Origin: Paraspadella gotoi
Lineage: Eukaryota > Chaetognatha
Assembly (NCBI GenBank): GCA_051294375.1
Contig: CM119267.1
Coordinates: forward strand, 24,811,783-24,875,782
DNA length: 64,000 nt
Direction: 5' to 3'
The notes below the pieces were generated by a model. It made no database searches. It saw nothing but the letters and a program-made list of their open reading frames with translations, and had not been told where the DNA came from. The translations under genes were made by a program, and so were the position numbers. Within the stretch, counting starts at the first letter, position 1, and each line of letters begins with the position of its first letter. Positions 11,580 to 24,657 of this stretch are shown here, in pieces.

Positions 11580-12671
11580 CGTCACATAAAGACTCGATCC
11601 CAGTTATTTAAAGAACAAAGTTTTTTTTTTCATTTTTTATCAGTTTTTATCGAGAAAAAATTTTTTTCATTCTCCGACAATGAAAAAAACTGGAGACATT
11701 TTTTGGCAAAATCTGAAAAGGGAATTCAGAAAAAAAAAACCGTTTGGTTACAGTAACAATCAATGAAAGGGGGGGAGGGGGTTCGTAAGTTTTAGAGCGT
11801 CTCTTCAGAAGACATTCGAACCACCAACTAACCAATCTTTTTATGGTTTACGATAATTTCACGGTAAATGAGTGACTTTGGGTAAAAAGGAGATGTGATA
11901 AACAGCGATTTTTTTCTTAATGATAGTTTTATCTTTAGCGTAGAAAATATAAAATAATCTGGAAGTAGGAAAGTGGAGGGATACAATGAATATGTATCGC
12001 TAATGTAATGAAGGATAAAAATTGACAAATGACAAATTGACAAATGACAAATGACTTGATGAAGACAACAACAAAATATTCTCGACGCACCCGATGATCC
12101 TAATTTCCCGAAAAAATTTCCAAAAAATATTTTTGAATAATACTTAAAAAAATGTATTTTGATAATTTGATTTACAGCTCGATGTAGTACAAAACTTCGG
12201 CTAGATCCTAACTGGGAAATTGAGACCATGAGGTACTAATAGTAGTACAATGACACGCGTTTTTAATCTATGGCGAAATTTATGAAAAAAGAAAAATAGT
12301 ACAAAAAAGGTCAACAACACCGTCATTCAATTAATATCGATAATGATTAAATATTAACTAATAACTGGATATAATTTCATGGTCGTAAAAGGATTGTCGA
12401 AAGGAGTATTTCTTTAAAAATAAATTTGAGTTCCCAACAAAACAATGAAAATAAGAGGCAAAAACAGAGATCATTGCGTAAATGCCGGTTTGGCAGGTTT
12501 TTTTTTACTTCAAATGAGTCCAAAAGTGGAACCCAATTTTTTTTTTCGTTTTAAAAATCTCACAGAAATTAACAAATAATAAGCGGAATTTCAAAAACCA
12601 TAACCCCCCCCCCAAAAAAAAAGAGATCATAACTGAATGATCATGACTAGAATAAAAGAGAATTAATTTCC
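11580..12671. other. Intergenic between the two Turtle-like genes
   Basis: An AT-rich stretch of 1.1 kb. It shows a short tandem AATGACAAAT motif near 12020-12055 and otherwise nothing I can assign. It should contain the promoter of copy 1 and the 3' end of copy 2. Confidence 0.6.
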
Positions 12672-15600
12672 TCAAACGTGCGCCCGCCCACCAGGCGCTG
12701 ACCGGTTGTAGGCCGTCATCTTGCAGTGACCGTTCGTGTTTCTGGAAGCCAAGGATCGAAAGAGTTCAATCCGATAAATTCGCTGTTGTTTTTGTTAGTC
12801 GCCTTACCTGGCGTCGGTATACTTGACGGCGCAGAACTTCTTCTTTTCCGCCCGGGCGTCGCTTCTCTCGTCGAAGGCCTGTTTGTGGACGACGCGGACG
12901 GCGAGGGCCGACAGCGCCACCGTCGCAATCTGGAGCAAGGGATTTTTAGAACGACTTGATATACTATGGAGAGGCACTTGGTTCCTCGCGCCGAAATTAC
13001 ACAGCAAACGCGCTCGAATTATAATTTAATCAATTTTACTTTTATAATAATAAATAAATAATCAGTAGCCAATTGGCTTTAAACTACAATAACATTAAAC
13101 TAATCAACAAATCCTTCATCGACGACCCAAGCTCAACTCCTCTTCCACAACGGTCACCAAAAAAGCGAGTCCCCCAGCGAGGCCGGCGACGGCGGCGGTA
13201 GAAACGACAAGGCCGGGTCCGCTTCCATGACCGGCCGGCGCCGACGGGGAGACGTAAGTCACGACGGGAGATGGATGACTAAAAGCCTGGAGGATCAAAA
13301 GTGGACGTTGATGTCAGGAAATTAATGGAAGACTTAATGGAAAACAGAAGGCTTCATATTATAAAATGTGGTACCCCTTTTTTGTGACCAGAATCTGTTC
13401 CCACCAAACTACCCAATCGAATTTAATGAAATTTTACATTGAGAATGCTAATGACTATATAAATGGAACTATCGAGGCGAATTTTGATATTCAACCCCTG
13501 ACAAGAGATACAGGGCCCTGGGGATGGACCCCTGGGGGGCCAAAAAATGCTAAAAATTTTTTTTTTATTTTTCAAAATTTTTTAGTAGCATCAGGTGCAT
13601 TGACGTTTTAAACATAACAAAAAAATATTTTAGAACTAAAATTGATAAATTTGCAATAATTAAGCATGGTTGAAGATGCATGGTTCATCGTTTTACTTCC
13701 AATTTTCCCAAATTATTCCAAATCTGACTAACTGCTGATGTTCATGAAGATAAAAATTAAGGTAAATGAATATTTTTGAGGTAATAAATACGTTTTTGTG
13801 GAAGAGTAAACGTCTGTGTAACTGTTCAAAACAAAAATAATTTGCCTCGATAGTTCCATTTGTATCACTACTGGTACTCCGTATGCAAAATTTCATTAAT
13901 TTCTATTCAGTAGTTTTCTCGGAACGTGTTCTGGTCACAAAAAAGGGGTACCACATTTTATAATATGAAGCCTTCTGTATTTCCATTTATAAAGCTACAG
14001 AACTACGAAACTATGAAATATCTAAATTTTAATTGGATAACTTTGTGATTAAACTTTCTTTCGTTGTGTTTGAGTTATTTGAGATTAAAGACGAAGTCTT
14101 GTTACTTCAACGATTTTATTTTAAGGTACAGACAAGTTTCGGCTGTGTGATCAGTGCTTTGACAATTCACAATTTTCATGTTTTCCAAATGGATTTTGGG
14201 AGAGAGAGAAGAAATGGCAGGACAGTGGTGAAATGTGAGGACAGGTTTAAGTTGGTAGAGAGAGAGAGAGAGAGAGTGTGAGGGAAAAGAAATTAAATTT
14301 TTGTGAGTGAGAGAGAGAGAAAAGAGAGAGAGACAGAGAAGCAGAGGTTAACATTTGGTAGGAAAATTACATTAGATAATGTACAACAATAGTAAATCTA
14401 ATAAATAAGTAAACAGACTTAAACAAACTAAAATATTTAAATTAATTCAGATTAAAATGAATAAAGAAGTGAAATTGAGATGAAATGGAAATAAAGATGT
14501 TGAGGGATAGGTAAGTGAAAGAGTAAGTGAAAAATAAGAAAAATAAAAAGCTCAAAATAAGCTGCCCCGCCCCTGGGTCAACAATGGGGGATGCTGACGA
14601 TGTGGTCGGGTCATTGGTTTGTCACAGGCTGAGAGGCTTTTGTGGTGGAGTGCGACATGGACGGGTCCGGAAGAGACCCAGGTGGAAAGAGGCCAAGTGC
14701 AACTCGAATATCTCTCAGGCCTGATAAACCTGCCGACGGCCCTCATCTCGCCTGTTTTCGCCTGTTTCGCAACGGGAGTTACAGACTCCCTCTCCTCCTC
14801 CTGTAACCGTCTTTTTGGTGGGCGCCCGATCTGAGGAGAGTCGGACTGGGTTGTTGTTGCAGGAGAGGATGAGACATCGGACATCCCTTGCGTATCGGGA
14901 GGTCTCCGTCTGACCCGTTGAGTGGGGACAGGGGAGTCATCGTGTGGCTGTAGTGGATAGGGGCGCTCCACCACACTTTTAATAAGCAAATCATAACTAG
15001 AAGGGAGGTCGAATCGTCCTCCATCACTGTTCAGAGAGGGCTCGAGGGCTTTGAAGTAATTCGCCTCTCTAATACCTCTTGAGAACCAGTTTGGGTCATG
15101 GGACAGCACAAGACAGTTTCTCTGAACAGATGGCCAGTATTTGCCGAATGCTCTGCTACTGCCGACAGGAAGTGACCACGTGAGTCACGGTAAGGCTTTG
15201 TGTGCTGTTTGAACCGATCTGTCAGAGACTTCCCTGTCTCACCCACGTATGCTGCTGTGCAGGCATAATAGATGGCTCCTGATGTTTTCGGTCTGGGGAT
15301 TTTGTAATTCGGTTTCACCAAATGCTCACATAAAGAGCCGCGGGTCGTCATTGAAGTGGAGATCCCCTGCTTTGCTAGCACCCGCACCAATGTTTCAGTG
15401 ATCCCCTGGTGGTAGGGAGCCAAAACTTGTCTGCACCATAAAATAAAATCGTTGATGTAACAAGACTTCGTCTTTAATCTCAAATAATTGGATAACTAAA
15501 TTAATATTAAAACCTAATAAAAGTAATGATAAAATAGTAAAATAAGTACAGAAGGCTTCATATTATACAATGAGGTACCCCTTTTTTGTGATCAGAACTA

Positions 15601-18178
15601 GTTCCGAGAAAACCTATGTGAATACAAATAGAACTATCGAGGCGAATTTCAATATTTGACCTATAAGCCGAGATATGGGGCCCCGGAGGGGTCACCCATA
15701 GGGGCAAAAAAATGCTCAAAATTTTTTTTTAAATTGCTTTCATTATTTTTGTTTTGAACAGTAACAGACGTTTTCACTTCCACAAAAACATATTTATTAC
15801 CTTGTAGTATCCGGCGATCTCTCTCGATCTTCCTCTCTCCTATTCTCCTCTTCCTCCTCTTCTCTATCCTCTTCCTCTCTCGCCGATAGAGATTTTGGCA
15901 TTCGTCGATATTCGATCCTTTTGTACGTTTGCCTTTTCCTCATGGAAAATATATTATGTGGTCTACGATATCCTTCGTCTTCACTCATCATTTTCGTACG
16001 CTACAACCTCAAAAATATCAGTTTACCTTAATTTTCAGCTTCATAAACAATTGAACATCAGCAGTTCAAGTCAGATTTGGAATAATTTGGGAAAATTGGA
16101 AGTAAAATGATGAACCATGCATCTTCAAACCATGCTTATTGCTTAATTATTGAAAATTTATCAATTTTAGTTCTAAAATATTTTTTTTCATATGTTTAAA
16201 ACGTCAATGCACCTGATGCAACTAAAAAATAAAAAAAAATGGAAAAAAAAATTTTTAGCCTTTTTTGGCCTCCTTAAGGCCCTATATCTCTTGTCAGGGG
16301 TTGAATATCAAAATTCGCCTCGATAGTTTCATTTATATCGTCATTAGAACTCAATGTAAAATTTCATGAAATTCGATTGGGTGGTTTAAACAGATTCTGG
16401 TCACTTTTTTAGGGGTACTATGGCAAAGCGGCGAGGATAGCCTGTGATACCCGGGGCGCGGGGTATCTCACCAACTGCGTAGGGGCTGCGGACCCTCAGT
16501 GACCGCCTCCTGTCACTGGCATGTTTATACCGGCACCGTCACATTTAGACCAGAACCGGATACCCAGGGTTGAACCCGGACGCACGGATGGAATGAGATG
16601 ATTTAGCCTGCTCAGCCATTGAGACGAGGCTGAGGACGGACAGCAGTGAGGCAGCTTTTAAGTCTTGCTGCCCACAGGATCCCCCACCAGACTTCTCCAC
16701 AGGGGCCTCAATCCTGAGGAGATGTCTGAAGAAGTTTTGATCTCATTGCCATAGTGAGAGCAGCGGGCGGCGAGCGAGCGAGTCTGGATGTTACCAGAGA
16801 AGTAGGGCATAGGCGTGATATGCATACCCTAAGCGACGTAAGCTGTGGGCGCACGGTGCGCCAGCGTTGCGTTCGATAGTAGGGCTCACCACTTATGGCA
16901 ACGGGAGGATAGCCTGTGATACCCGGGGCGCGGGTATCTCACCAACTGGCGTAGGGGCTGCGGACCCTCAGTGACCGCCTCCTGTCACTGCGATGTTTAT
17001 ACGCCGGCACCGTCACATTTAAGCCAGAACCGGATACCCAGGGATTGAACCCGGGACGCACGGATGGAATGAGATGATTTAGCCTGCTCAGCCATGTGAG
17101 GCGAGTGTTTGTCGTAGCTTGAGGCGGGACAGCAGTGAGGCAGCTTTTAAGTCTTGCTGCCACAGTACCTCATTTTATAACATGAAACCTTCTGTATCAT
17201 ATCATAAGATATGAGAAATGATCTTAACTGCAACAAGATGTAAATGAGATTGAAGAACTCAATCTTATTTGAAATAAACCACAAATTACTGTGCTACAAA
17301 CTCACCTTGTATCTCGAGAGAGCAAAGGCGCGAAAGTCATATTTGTAGCCAGGACGCAACTGTTTGACGACGACCCAGCGACGGCGAGGAGGGAGGCGGT
17401 CGGAGACGGTCGTCCACAACCGGGGACGACCCTCTTGCCAGCCGATTGAGTCCTAAAAGGAGGGAAAGAGAATTGAGGCCTTTTCTGATTTGAAAATGGA
17501 TTTAAACGAAAGTCCCCACCCCTTTACGAACTGACCTTGGATCGATACTGCAGCAGATAAAAATCGGCGGCGACCGAGGAGTTTCCGTAAAGGGCGGAGG
17601 AAGCGAAGGAGACGTTGACGGCGTTGTGGAGGTCAACGGCGGAGACTCTGAGTCGACGAGGGGCGGAGGGGCGAGGGAGGGTGGCTAAAGGAGTCGGGGG
17701 TGGGTAACGAGGGTGGTGAGGATCGAGGAAGCGGTCGTCCACGAGAGGAGAATCACCGCCGTTTATGAGCGTCTTCCGTGGAACGTCGGAAGAGGAGTCG
17801 GTGTGGTTCGCGTCGTCCAGAGATTTGGTGCGGATGCGAATAACCTGAATTTTTACGAGATAAGGATGAAGAAAGGATTTTTATTTACGATTTGAGAAAG
17901 GGCAATCAATAAATAACTTCAGAGAATAACAACAACAACAACAATGAAAGACCTTAGAGAACATGGCGTCTCCCGATCTCGTCTTCGCCTGAACAGAAAA
18001 TTCGTAAATGGCGTCAGGAAGAAGATCATCGACACCGAAAGACGTGGCGTCGTTGGGACGAATGGATACCGTTCTCCAGTCCACCTTTAATAAAACCATT
18101 TCAACGGTTTTAATATTTAATCAATTATTTAATAATCTATAGTAAGCTTAATTGTTTTAATGTCATTAGAAGCGCAGT

Positions 18179-18233
<55 letters not shown>

Positions 18234-21125
18234 TAATAAATAAAAGAAAACAACAAAGAACTCACCTTGTCCCTCCCCAGCCGCTTGAACCACAGGACGT
18301 ACTGCAGTTCAAGACCAGAATTAAAAGCGGGTAGCCAGGCCACCCGGGCCGAAAATCGTCGCGTGGTCACGGTGATGTTGTAGGGGGCGTGGGGTGTTGT
18401 GGTCTCGATGATGAGGCGGGTGCCGGCGACCACTGTGGTGACGACGTTGGTGGCGAGACACTCGAACCGACCCGCGTCGCGGCGACGAAGATTAGAGACG
18501 GTGAGGTTGCCACGACGAAGGACGGCGCGGTCACGGGGGAGAGAGTCGGAAGAGGAGGAGAAGGAAGGAGTGGCGCCGATGGCGTCGTCGAGACCGCCGC
18601 CGGGAGATCCGGCCTTTCGCCAAACGATGCTCGGCGTCGGATCACCCTCGGCGTCGCAGTGAAAAGTTACGGAGTCCTGGGGGATTTAAGGGATTTAAGG
18701 CAAAATAAAATACCAGGATAGCATTTCATTCATTATTTTTACATATTCAATTTATATGTGAAACTAATAAATGGAACGTAAATAAATGTAATACAAACAT
18801 ATGTAATCCTTCACCTTGAGCATGCGCTGTTCGTACTCGCGCGGTCGGACGACGAAACGCGGGGGATCTCGCACCAAGACGCGGACGGGTTTGGAAGTCG
18901 GCCCCGCCCCCAAAGAGTTGAAGGGTGTGCATGAGTAGACGCCCTCGTGGCGGGCGGCCGCGGCGGACAGCGCCAGCGAGAGCCCGTTGTCGAGAAAGGT
19001 GAAGTCTGGCGGGCGACGGTGTCGCCATTGACGGCGGTGGTTGGAAGACGCCGATGAGGAATGACCGCCGGCAACCACGTGGGCGGTGAGCGGACCTTTT
19101 TGGGTGATTAAATTTTTCAACTTCACCCCGTGTCTCTCTCTCTCTCACACTCACTCACTCACTCCCTCTTTCACTCTCACCATTTCAATTTCCCTTCACA
19201 AACTAATTCTATTCTGTTCACAACTTAAATCTGTCCTCAATATTTGACCATTGTCTTTTTCTCAACTCTGTGTTGGAAACTTTGCCCCCTCTCTCTCCTT
19301 CTCTCTCTCTCTCATCATCTCTCTCTTTTATGCACAAATTTGGTAAATATTTAACAAATCTGTCAACGCTGATAAAGGCTTATAAACAAAGCCGAAACAT
19401 GTCCGTTTCTAAATTGAAATAAAACAAATCGTTTTAAATATATTCCTGCAAATCACGAAAGGATTACACAATAAAATCAGTTATTCAAAATTATTCAATT
19501 AAACTATTTAAAAAAAAACTTCTGAGCTGAGCCTAACCATGCTTGGCCTCCACCCTCGGTGCTCTCAAAGCCTCTCCGTCTTTGACCCAATTGACGTGAC
19601 TGACGGGCGGGTTGGCCTCGGCGCGGCAAGGGATCGCGCCCGGATCGGCCTTGGGTAGGTAAAGGATCTTTGCGGCGCCGGGGAGGATTTTGGGAGGGTA
19701 AGTTACGTTGAGGAAAGCCTTGGCCGTCGCGGAGGAGAGGCCGTTGGAAGCGGAGCAGAAGAACCAACCTATGGGTTCGACGATACGATGAAATGAATTA
19801 AAATTATTATAGAGGAAAAACCGACTCACCCGTATCAGACCCGAAGGCTGAGGATAAAACGAGCGCGCCGTCGGGAAGAAGGGTGGCGCGGGCGGAGAGG
19901 CCCTCCACGCTGCCCACGGGGATGTCCATCTCTCGCGTCGACCATCTGTAGCAAAGAAGTGGGAGTTAGGTTCAATATTGATCATGTCATGTCACTAAAC
20001 CCTTCCCTCCCCTCTCCGACGAAACTCGCCGGTATGTGATGTTGGCGGGTCGGGCTTCGGCGCCGCAAGACAGTTGAACGCGCTGACCCTCCTTGACAGT
20101 GGTGTTCATCGGCGGCGTCATGATGAAGACGCCGCCCTGGAGGACGACCTTGATGGAATGCGTCGCGTCACCGACGGAGTTCTCGGCGCGACAGACGTAG
20201 ACGCCGGCGTCTTTGCGGGTCACGTGATAAATGAGGAGGGCGCCGCCGTCGAGTGAGACGCGGGCGTCCGTCGCCAGGGGGAAACCGTCGCGATACCAGA
20301 ACATTTCCGGAGAGGGTTTGCCTGGAAAGTGAAATGGGGGATAGAAAGTTCTCTCTTTTCATGTTTAGCATTATTATTATCTCTCCCTCTCTCTCTCTCA
20401 CCTTCTGCCTGACACTTTAGCGCCAATGTGCCGCCCTCTTTGAGGATGATGGTTGAGGGGGAAGTCTCGAGGAGTCGAGGCGGAGAGAGAATCGAGAGAA
20501 AGACCCAAGTTCCGTTGGGCGATGGCATGTCCTCGGGGACACGATTCATGTAGGTGATTAGGCAGTGATACCTGAAGAATATTCCGGTCATAAAAATAAA
20601 AGGTCAGCGAATCTCGGATATTCTGTGGAGAGACTGACCATCCCTCGTCTTCGCGAGTCAAGTCCCACATTCGCACGTTGGCTGGATTGGTCATCTTGAC
20701 CCTGTCAAGGTAGGGCGCCTCCAGATGGGGAGGGTAGCCGGGAAAGCGAAAGAAAAGAGGCTTCTTCGCTCCGAGTTTTGTCCACTTGAAGGTGTAGGGG
20801 ATCCACTTCCCGTCGCCGGGGAACTCCACCTAAAAATGGGATGAAGAATGTTATATCATAAATTCATAATAAATTAATTCAATTTTATAACAAAACTGAC
20901 CTTGCATGAAAGAATTGTTTCTCCCCCGACGCTGCCGCTGCAGTTGGTGTGAGGAAGATGGGACAGTTCGTGATAAGAGGAAGAGGAGATGGAGGAAGAG
21001 GAGAGGGAGGAAGAGGAGAGGGAGGAAGAGAAAAGAGAGGAAGAGGATGACGAGGAAGGGAAGTGAGAAAAGAGAAAGAAGACGAGGAAAAGTCCAAAAT
21101 ATTTGGCGCTAATGATGAGCTCCAT
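12672..21125 (-). CDS. tutl: Turtle/Borderless-type (IGSF9-like) Ig/FN3 receptor, copy 2
   Basis: Tandem paralogue of the gene at 3765-11579, about 941 residues. Exons (minus): 21125-20901, 20829-20639, 20571-20402, 20321-20030, 19945-19830, 19768-19538, 19095-18815, 18676-18266, 18084-17953, 17844-17536, 17452-17306, 13286-13158, 12929-12808, 12741-12672; all phases close. A signal sequence (MELIISAKYFGLFLVFFLF) is followed by a long Ser-rich linker, five Ig domains (Cys pairs LSC/YHC, LKC/YVC, LSC/FFC, IPC/YSC, FHC/FEC), two FN3 domains (first begins TTTPHAPYNITV), a membrane helix split by an intron, and a tail with EKKKFCAVKYTDAR that aligns with the tail of copy 1. The donor after 20030 is GC rather than GT. 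Almost no intron position is shared with copy 1. Same caveat on Turtle versus Borderless orthology. Confidence 0.88.
13345..13977. mobile_element. MITE, CAGAAGGCTTC terminal inverted repeats
   Basis: TIRs of at least 50 bp start CAGAAGGCTTCATATTATAA and include GGTACCCCTTTTTTGTGACC. TA follows the right end; the left flank is AA. The interior is AT-rich without an ORF. Sister copies at 15549-17194 and 36420-38174 have TA on both sides, supporting a Tc1/mariner-like target preference. It lies in an intron of Turtle-like gene 2. Confidence 0.85.
14030..15500 (-). mobile_element. Penelope-like retroelement 3' fragment (GIY-YIG endonuclease plus LTR-like end)
   Basis: On the minus strand 15483-15031 encodes the end of a Penelope-type polymerase and its GIY-YIG nuclease: GAIYYACTAAYVGETGKSLT, RFKQH, then HSANTGH. 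After a frame break near 15100 the conserved C-terminal stretch (REANYFKALEPSLNSDGGRF) continues in another frame. The reverse transcriptase domain is absent. The segment 14030-14345 resembles the LTR-like units at 19125-19500 and 25490-26076 and holds a decayed hammerhead (near 14115-14160; CTGATCA in place of CTGATGA). A stretch near 14080-14130 recurs inverted at 15440-15490. This is a dead remnant. Confidence 0.85.
15797..15991 (-). other. Acidic/Arg-rich ORF in inserted segment, unrecognised
   Basis: A 64-codon ORF (…SEDEGYRRPHNIFSMRKRQT…, then a Glu/Arg-rich end) lies in a piece not found in the other CAGAAGG copies. It could be a captured exon fragment or chance. I do not recognise it and saw no splice context that supports expression. 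Confidence 0.2.
16419..17165 (-). mobile_element. Two inverted SINE-like A copies with spacer
   Basis: Copies at 16419-16674 and 16894-17165 (minus) are separated by about 220 bp of unassigned sequence that begins CCCCCACCAGACTTCTCC. The compound sits inside the CAGAAGG MITE, with GTAC-like sequence on both sides (GGGGTAC...TACCTC). Confidence 0.75.
18183..18228. repeat. (GA)n microsatellite
   Basis: About 23 GA units in the 181 bp intron 18085-18265 of Turtle-like gene 2; a CT tract on the coding strand. Confidence 0.9.
19125..19500 (+). mobile_element. Penelope-type LTR-like unit with decayed hammerhead
   Basis: Shares CACCATTTCAATTTC, CTTAAATCTGTCCTCA, CTCTGTGTT and AGCCGAAACATGTCCGTTT blocks with 25490-26076. 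The hammerhead at 19369-19403 reads CTGATAA instead of CTGATGA, with stem II AGGCTT/AAAGCC and GAAAC...GTC intact, so the core is probably inactive. It fills most of the intron between exons 6 and 7 of Turtle-like gene 2. Confidence 0.75.
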
Positions 21126-23640
21126 CTTGAAGATATTTTTTTAAATTTCAATCAATCCAATATCAGTCTGATTATCTGATTATCTCTCACAAAAACATTT
21201 CCAAACATGAAAATATTAGCACCGCAAATTGAGACCGGGTTTGCGTGTTCAGTCGTGTCGATATCATCAATAATTAATTATTTGCCGCGAATTTTTGATG
21301 TTGGAAGTTGCGTTGGTTAGTTGATTCGTTGTGTTCAATCAGTGCTCTTTTGTCTTATATTAATGAAAGTGATCGCGTTGATTTCTTTGACCGAATCGTG
21401 AAAGCGCCATCGTCTCACGGTGTCGTTGGTGTCGCGCGTGACACGACGACCAGCTAGACTGACGCTTACATGGTGACGGACTGATTACACGCGGTCACGT
21501 CTCAGCTGAAAAAATCAAAATCGAATAAAAAACTCAAAACGTGAGCATCGATGCACAAAGAATGAGCGAAAAAATATATAAGTAAAATGACATGTGCGAA
21601 TACAAAATAAACAGATGGTAAACAAAACCTGTAAAGATTCCTTTCTAAAAATAAAGACCTTCTTGATCAGTATATATAACGTTTATACGTGTAAGAAATA
21701 CTGGAAGTTTAGAAAAAACTTTAATTAGGAAGACGCTATAGAAAAAGAAGCCAGTGACTTTCTTATATTTTTATATCGATAGATGTGGAATGACGGGAAT
21801 ATTGTAAATCTCAAGTTTCGCTTTAATTGTGAAGAAATCTTAGGAAACCCATCAAAATTCCACCCCTTTTTTTCAACATTCTTGCCTTTTAAGATTTTCG
21901 CCGATTCTGACTTCCTCTTACAAACTTATAATTCCGCTAGTTAATTTTTTTTTCTTAAACGAGCGAAGGGAATCCACAACTTTCTGTTATTTATGATTTC
22001 TGGGTAAAAAATATAATAAATTAAATTAACATTGAGATATTATGAAAGTGTAATATCTTATAAAGCCTGGGAGAGTTAAATAATTAAAAAATTCGCTTAT
22101 TTATTATTGAAAAATAATATCAAAGTGAAGAAGTTGAATGGCTTCCGGCTCCTTCAGTAAACATCCCTGTTTTCTTCGATAAGATAATGTTCACTTTTTG
22201 CTGGAGGAAAAGAAGGATAAATACTTAGGCTGTGATGGGTAAATAATATTTTGTAGAATTTTGTAAGCATGCTTGTTAAAATCAGACAAGCCAATATTTA
22301 AGTGACAAAAATTCACATTTTCTTTATCCAAAAAACTTTAAAGTTTTACTAGGGTACAATTTACCCTTTTTCTTTCAGAATCATTAAAAAGAATTAAATT
22401 TTCATTTATTCTTAAGGGGTGTCATTAGTTTTAAAATTCATTATAATTTTGACTTAGTTTGACACTCACCCTGTAAGGAGGTTTCAGCATAAGTAATTCT
22501 AAAATTATATCTTGTATGTGCCCTATGATTATGGCTTCATTTTGGTACTATTGCCATCCCTTTATCTTTATTCCTTCAAAAGATATTAGGAAAATCAGTT
22601 TTTTTCTCAACCTTCTTTAATTTCTTTTTAAATAAATTCAAACTGGACTATTTAATTTAAACCTGATCATTTTATGTCAAAAACATTATAAAATGAAAAA
22701 AAGAAAAATAGGACAAGCTCTTCAGACACAAAGCTATCAGAATCGCGAAATTTGAAGTCGCTCATGTAACAGGAACATATAGCAATCCTGTTTGCCAATT
22801 TTTAAGTTTGTAAACTTTCCCTTTCATTTCTATAGTAAAAATGAGGTTTGAAAATTCTCCGGAGATGAGTAGTGCATTTCCCCTGGCTTGTTTGATATTA
22901 AATCCTTTATCAAATGCCATTAAACGAATAGGACAAGCTCTTTCAGATGTAACGCTCTGAATAGTGGTTTTTTACAAGTGTTTTTTACGAATTTCTGGCA
23001 ACGCGTTTGCAATTTGGGTAGTCAGATTTGAACGGAATTCTCTATTAGAAAAATGTTGATTTTTTTAAAGCGAGATTCTTGTCTACTTTAATAGATTCTA
23101 TTGGTATTGGTTCGAATCTCACTTTAATAGATGCTATTGCTATTGGTTCGAATCCCACTGCTGCCACCACATTTAAGTAAGTAGACAGAGATTTCAACAT
23201 GAAACCAAAGTGGATTTTATTCTTAGAAAATTCACAAGCAAAGACGGTGTCAGAATTTGAGACAGAATGGATTCAATACAAAATGGTCTGGTATTTATAC
23301 AATACAATCGGATCATCGACACGGGCTCGTTTCTCGATGGCATGATGCCTCTCTTTTCATTGGTCCGTTTCGATGATGATTCAGCCAATCACAGAGTCCT
23401 TGGTAAATTTTATCCGAGTCGCCGATCCGATTCCATCTTTTGGTTCTGATTCCATCTGCGATGGTAGTTTCTTCAAATTGACCCTGGAAACGCCACCACT
23501 CCAAAAGGAAAAGGCGATTTCAATCACAGCTTTTTCTCAATATCAATGATAATCTTCTCCTCCTCCACGCCCCCTCGATTCACACCCTCATTTTCTTCCT
23601 CTTCACCTACTCCTCCTCCACGCCCCCTCATAAAAAATTT
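21126..23640. other. Intergenic, AT-rich, upstream of Turtle-like gene 2
   Basis: Should contain the promoter of Turtle-like gene 2. A stretch around 22470-22620 resembles 50110-50220 (CTTCAAAAGATAT and neighbours), pointing to a diverged dispersed repeat. I see no convincing exon. Confidence 0.55.
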
Positions 23641-24320
23641 TAACTAGCAAGCTTTCAAAATATTTATGTTTTCGTTGGTCAAAATTAAGAAAGAGTAATG
23701 AAAAGTTATCGAAAAAAATGGATGAGATGCGATGATTATAATAGGTTTTTTCATATTTTTTACATACTTATGATCAAAATATCGAAAAAAAGAATTATAA
23801 CTTTGTGTAGAACAACTTTTTGCAAGCTACCTGAATCTGATTAATAAAAAAAAAAAATCGCAAAAAAATTTTAGCTTCCTATTTATAAAATAATAGTTAA
23901 AAAATTAATATATGGAGTAGGAGTAATATAAAAAAATTTTGTCTATTTCAAATTTTTTAAAAAAATGTTAAAATTTTCGTTTGAGCAGGTGGCTTAATGT
24001 CAGATTTCTTAACACCTTACAGAGTTAGTCTCCCCTATCCTTATCTTTCTTCCTTTTCACCTCCTCCTTCCTCCGTCATCTCCTCTCGCGCCCTCCTCGT
24101 CGAAGACATCCTCCTCTTCCTCCATCTTTTTTTAGGTCGAGGAAGCCGACCCACTTGACGGCAGACAGCCGTCGAAAATCATTGGCGCCACACCGTGGAC
24201 GCGCCGGATTCCCGTTTCGAAGTCGAAGGCCGTAGACGATGGCGCCGCGTCGGACGACGGCGTCGTCAGGAAAGGATCGTCGGCGCCTGAAATAGGGGCA
24301 GGACTCGGAGATCTTTCGGG
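23641..24320. repeat. Direct duplication, copy 1 (beside assembly gap)
   Basis: Matches 25160-26430 in the same orientation, from TTTATGTTTTCGTTGGTC through the GC-rich exon-like block at 24117-24290. Differences include many one-base indels. The second copy carries an extra insertion at 25490-26076. Confidence 0.8.
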
Positions 24321-24640
24321 GAAGAAAAGAAGAATGCGGAGGCAGAATCGAGATTAGGAATGTCCTAAGATTCGTCTTATTGACGAACGTTGATTCTGAC
24401 GTCGTTTGTTGACGAAGCTTGTAACGGCAGTGTGAGACACAGATGGTGACGTAATTGGTACACAGCTTGTGAACAGGTTCCGATCCGGCGTTCATCTCGA
24501 CCCCGCTCGATTGGCGAGCCGTCGGTTGATTTTCGAACGAGAATGTTTGCAGATTCAGCGTGGCCGAGGCGCAATGAAAAACTCCGCCCTCGAGGATGAT
24601 TGGATCGAAGAAAGTCGAGGTTCGGCTTCCGTNNNNNNNN
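24117..24640 (-). pseudogene. Exon-like fragment(s) of an unrecognised gene, copy 1, frames broken
   Basis: Minus strand: a piece next to the gap reads FFDPIILEGGVFHCASATLN in one long frame. Further on lies a block beginning PYFRRR then SFPDDAVVRRGAIVY, after a CCTGAAATAGG-type acceptor complement. Protein-like composition changes frame within the block; compared with copy 2 at 26240-26540, indels fall at different places, which suggests sequence error or decay rather than non-coding DNA. Function unknown. Confidence 0.35.
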
Positions 24641-24657
24641 NNNNNNNNNNNNNNNNN
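24633..24657. other. Assembly gap (25 N)
   Basis: A run of 25 unknown bases between the duplicated blocks. Its fixed short length suggests a placeholder. Confidence 0.99.

Larger units (their letters stand above)
15549..17194. mobile_element. MITE of CAGAAGG family, interrupted by nested insertions
   Basis: TA-flanked at both ends (15547-15548 and 17195-17196). The family sequence continues to about 16418 and resumes at 17164 with TACCTCATTTTATAA. The gap is filled by SINE-like A copies. A further foreign piece of about 200 bp lies at 15806-16008. Confidence 0.8.
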
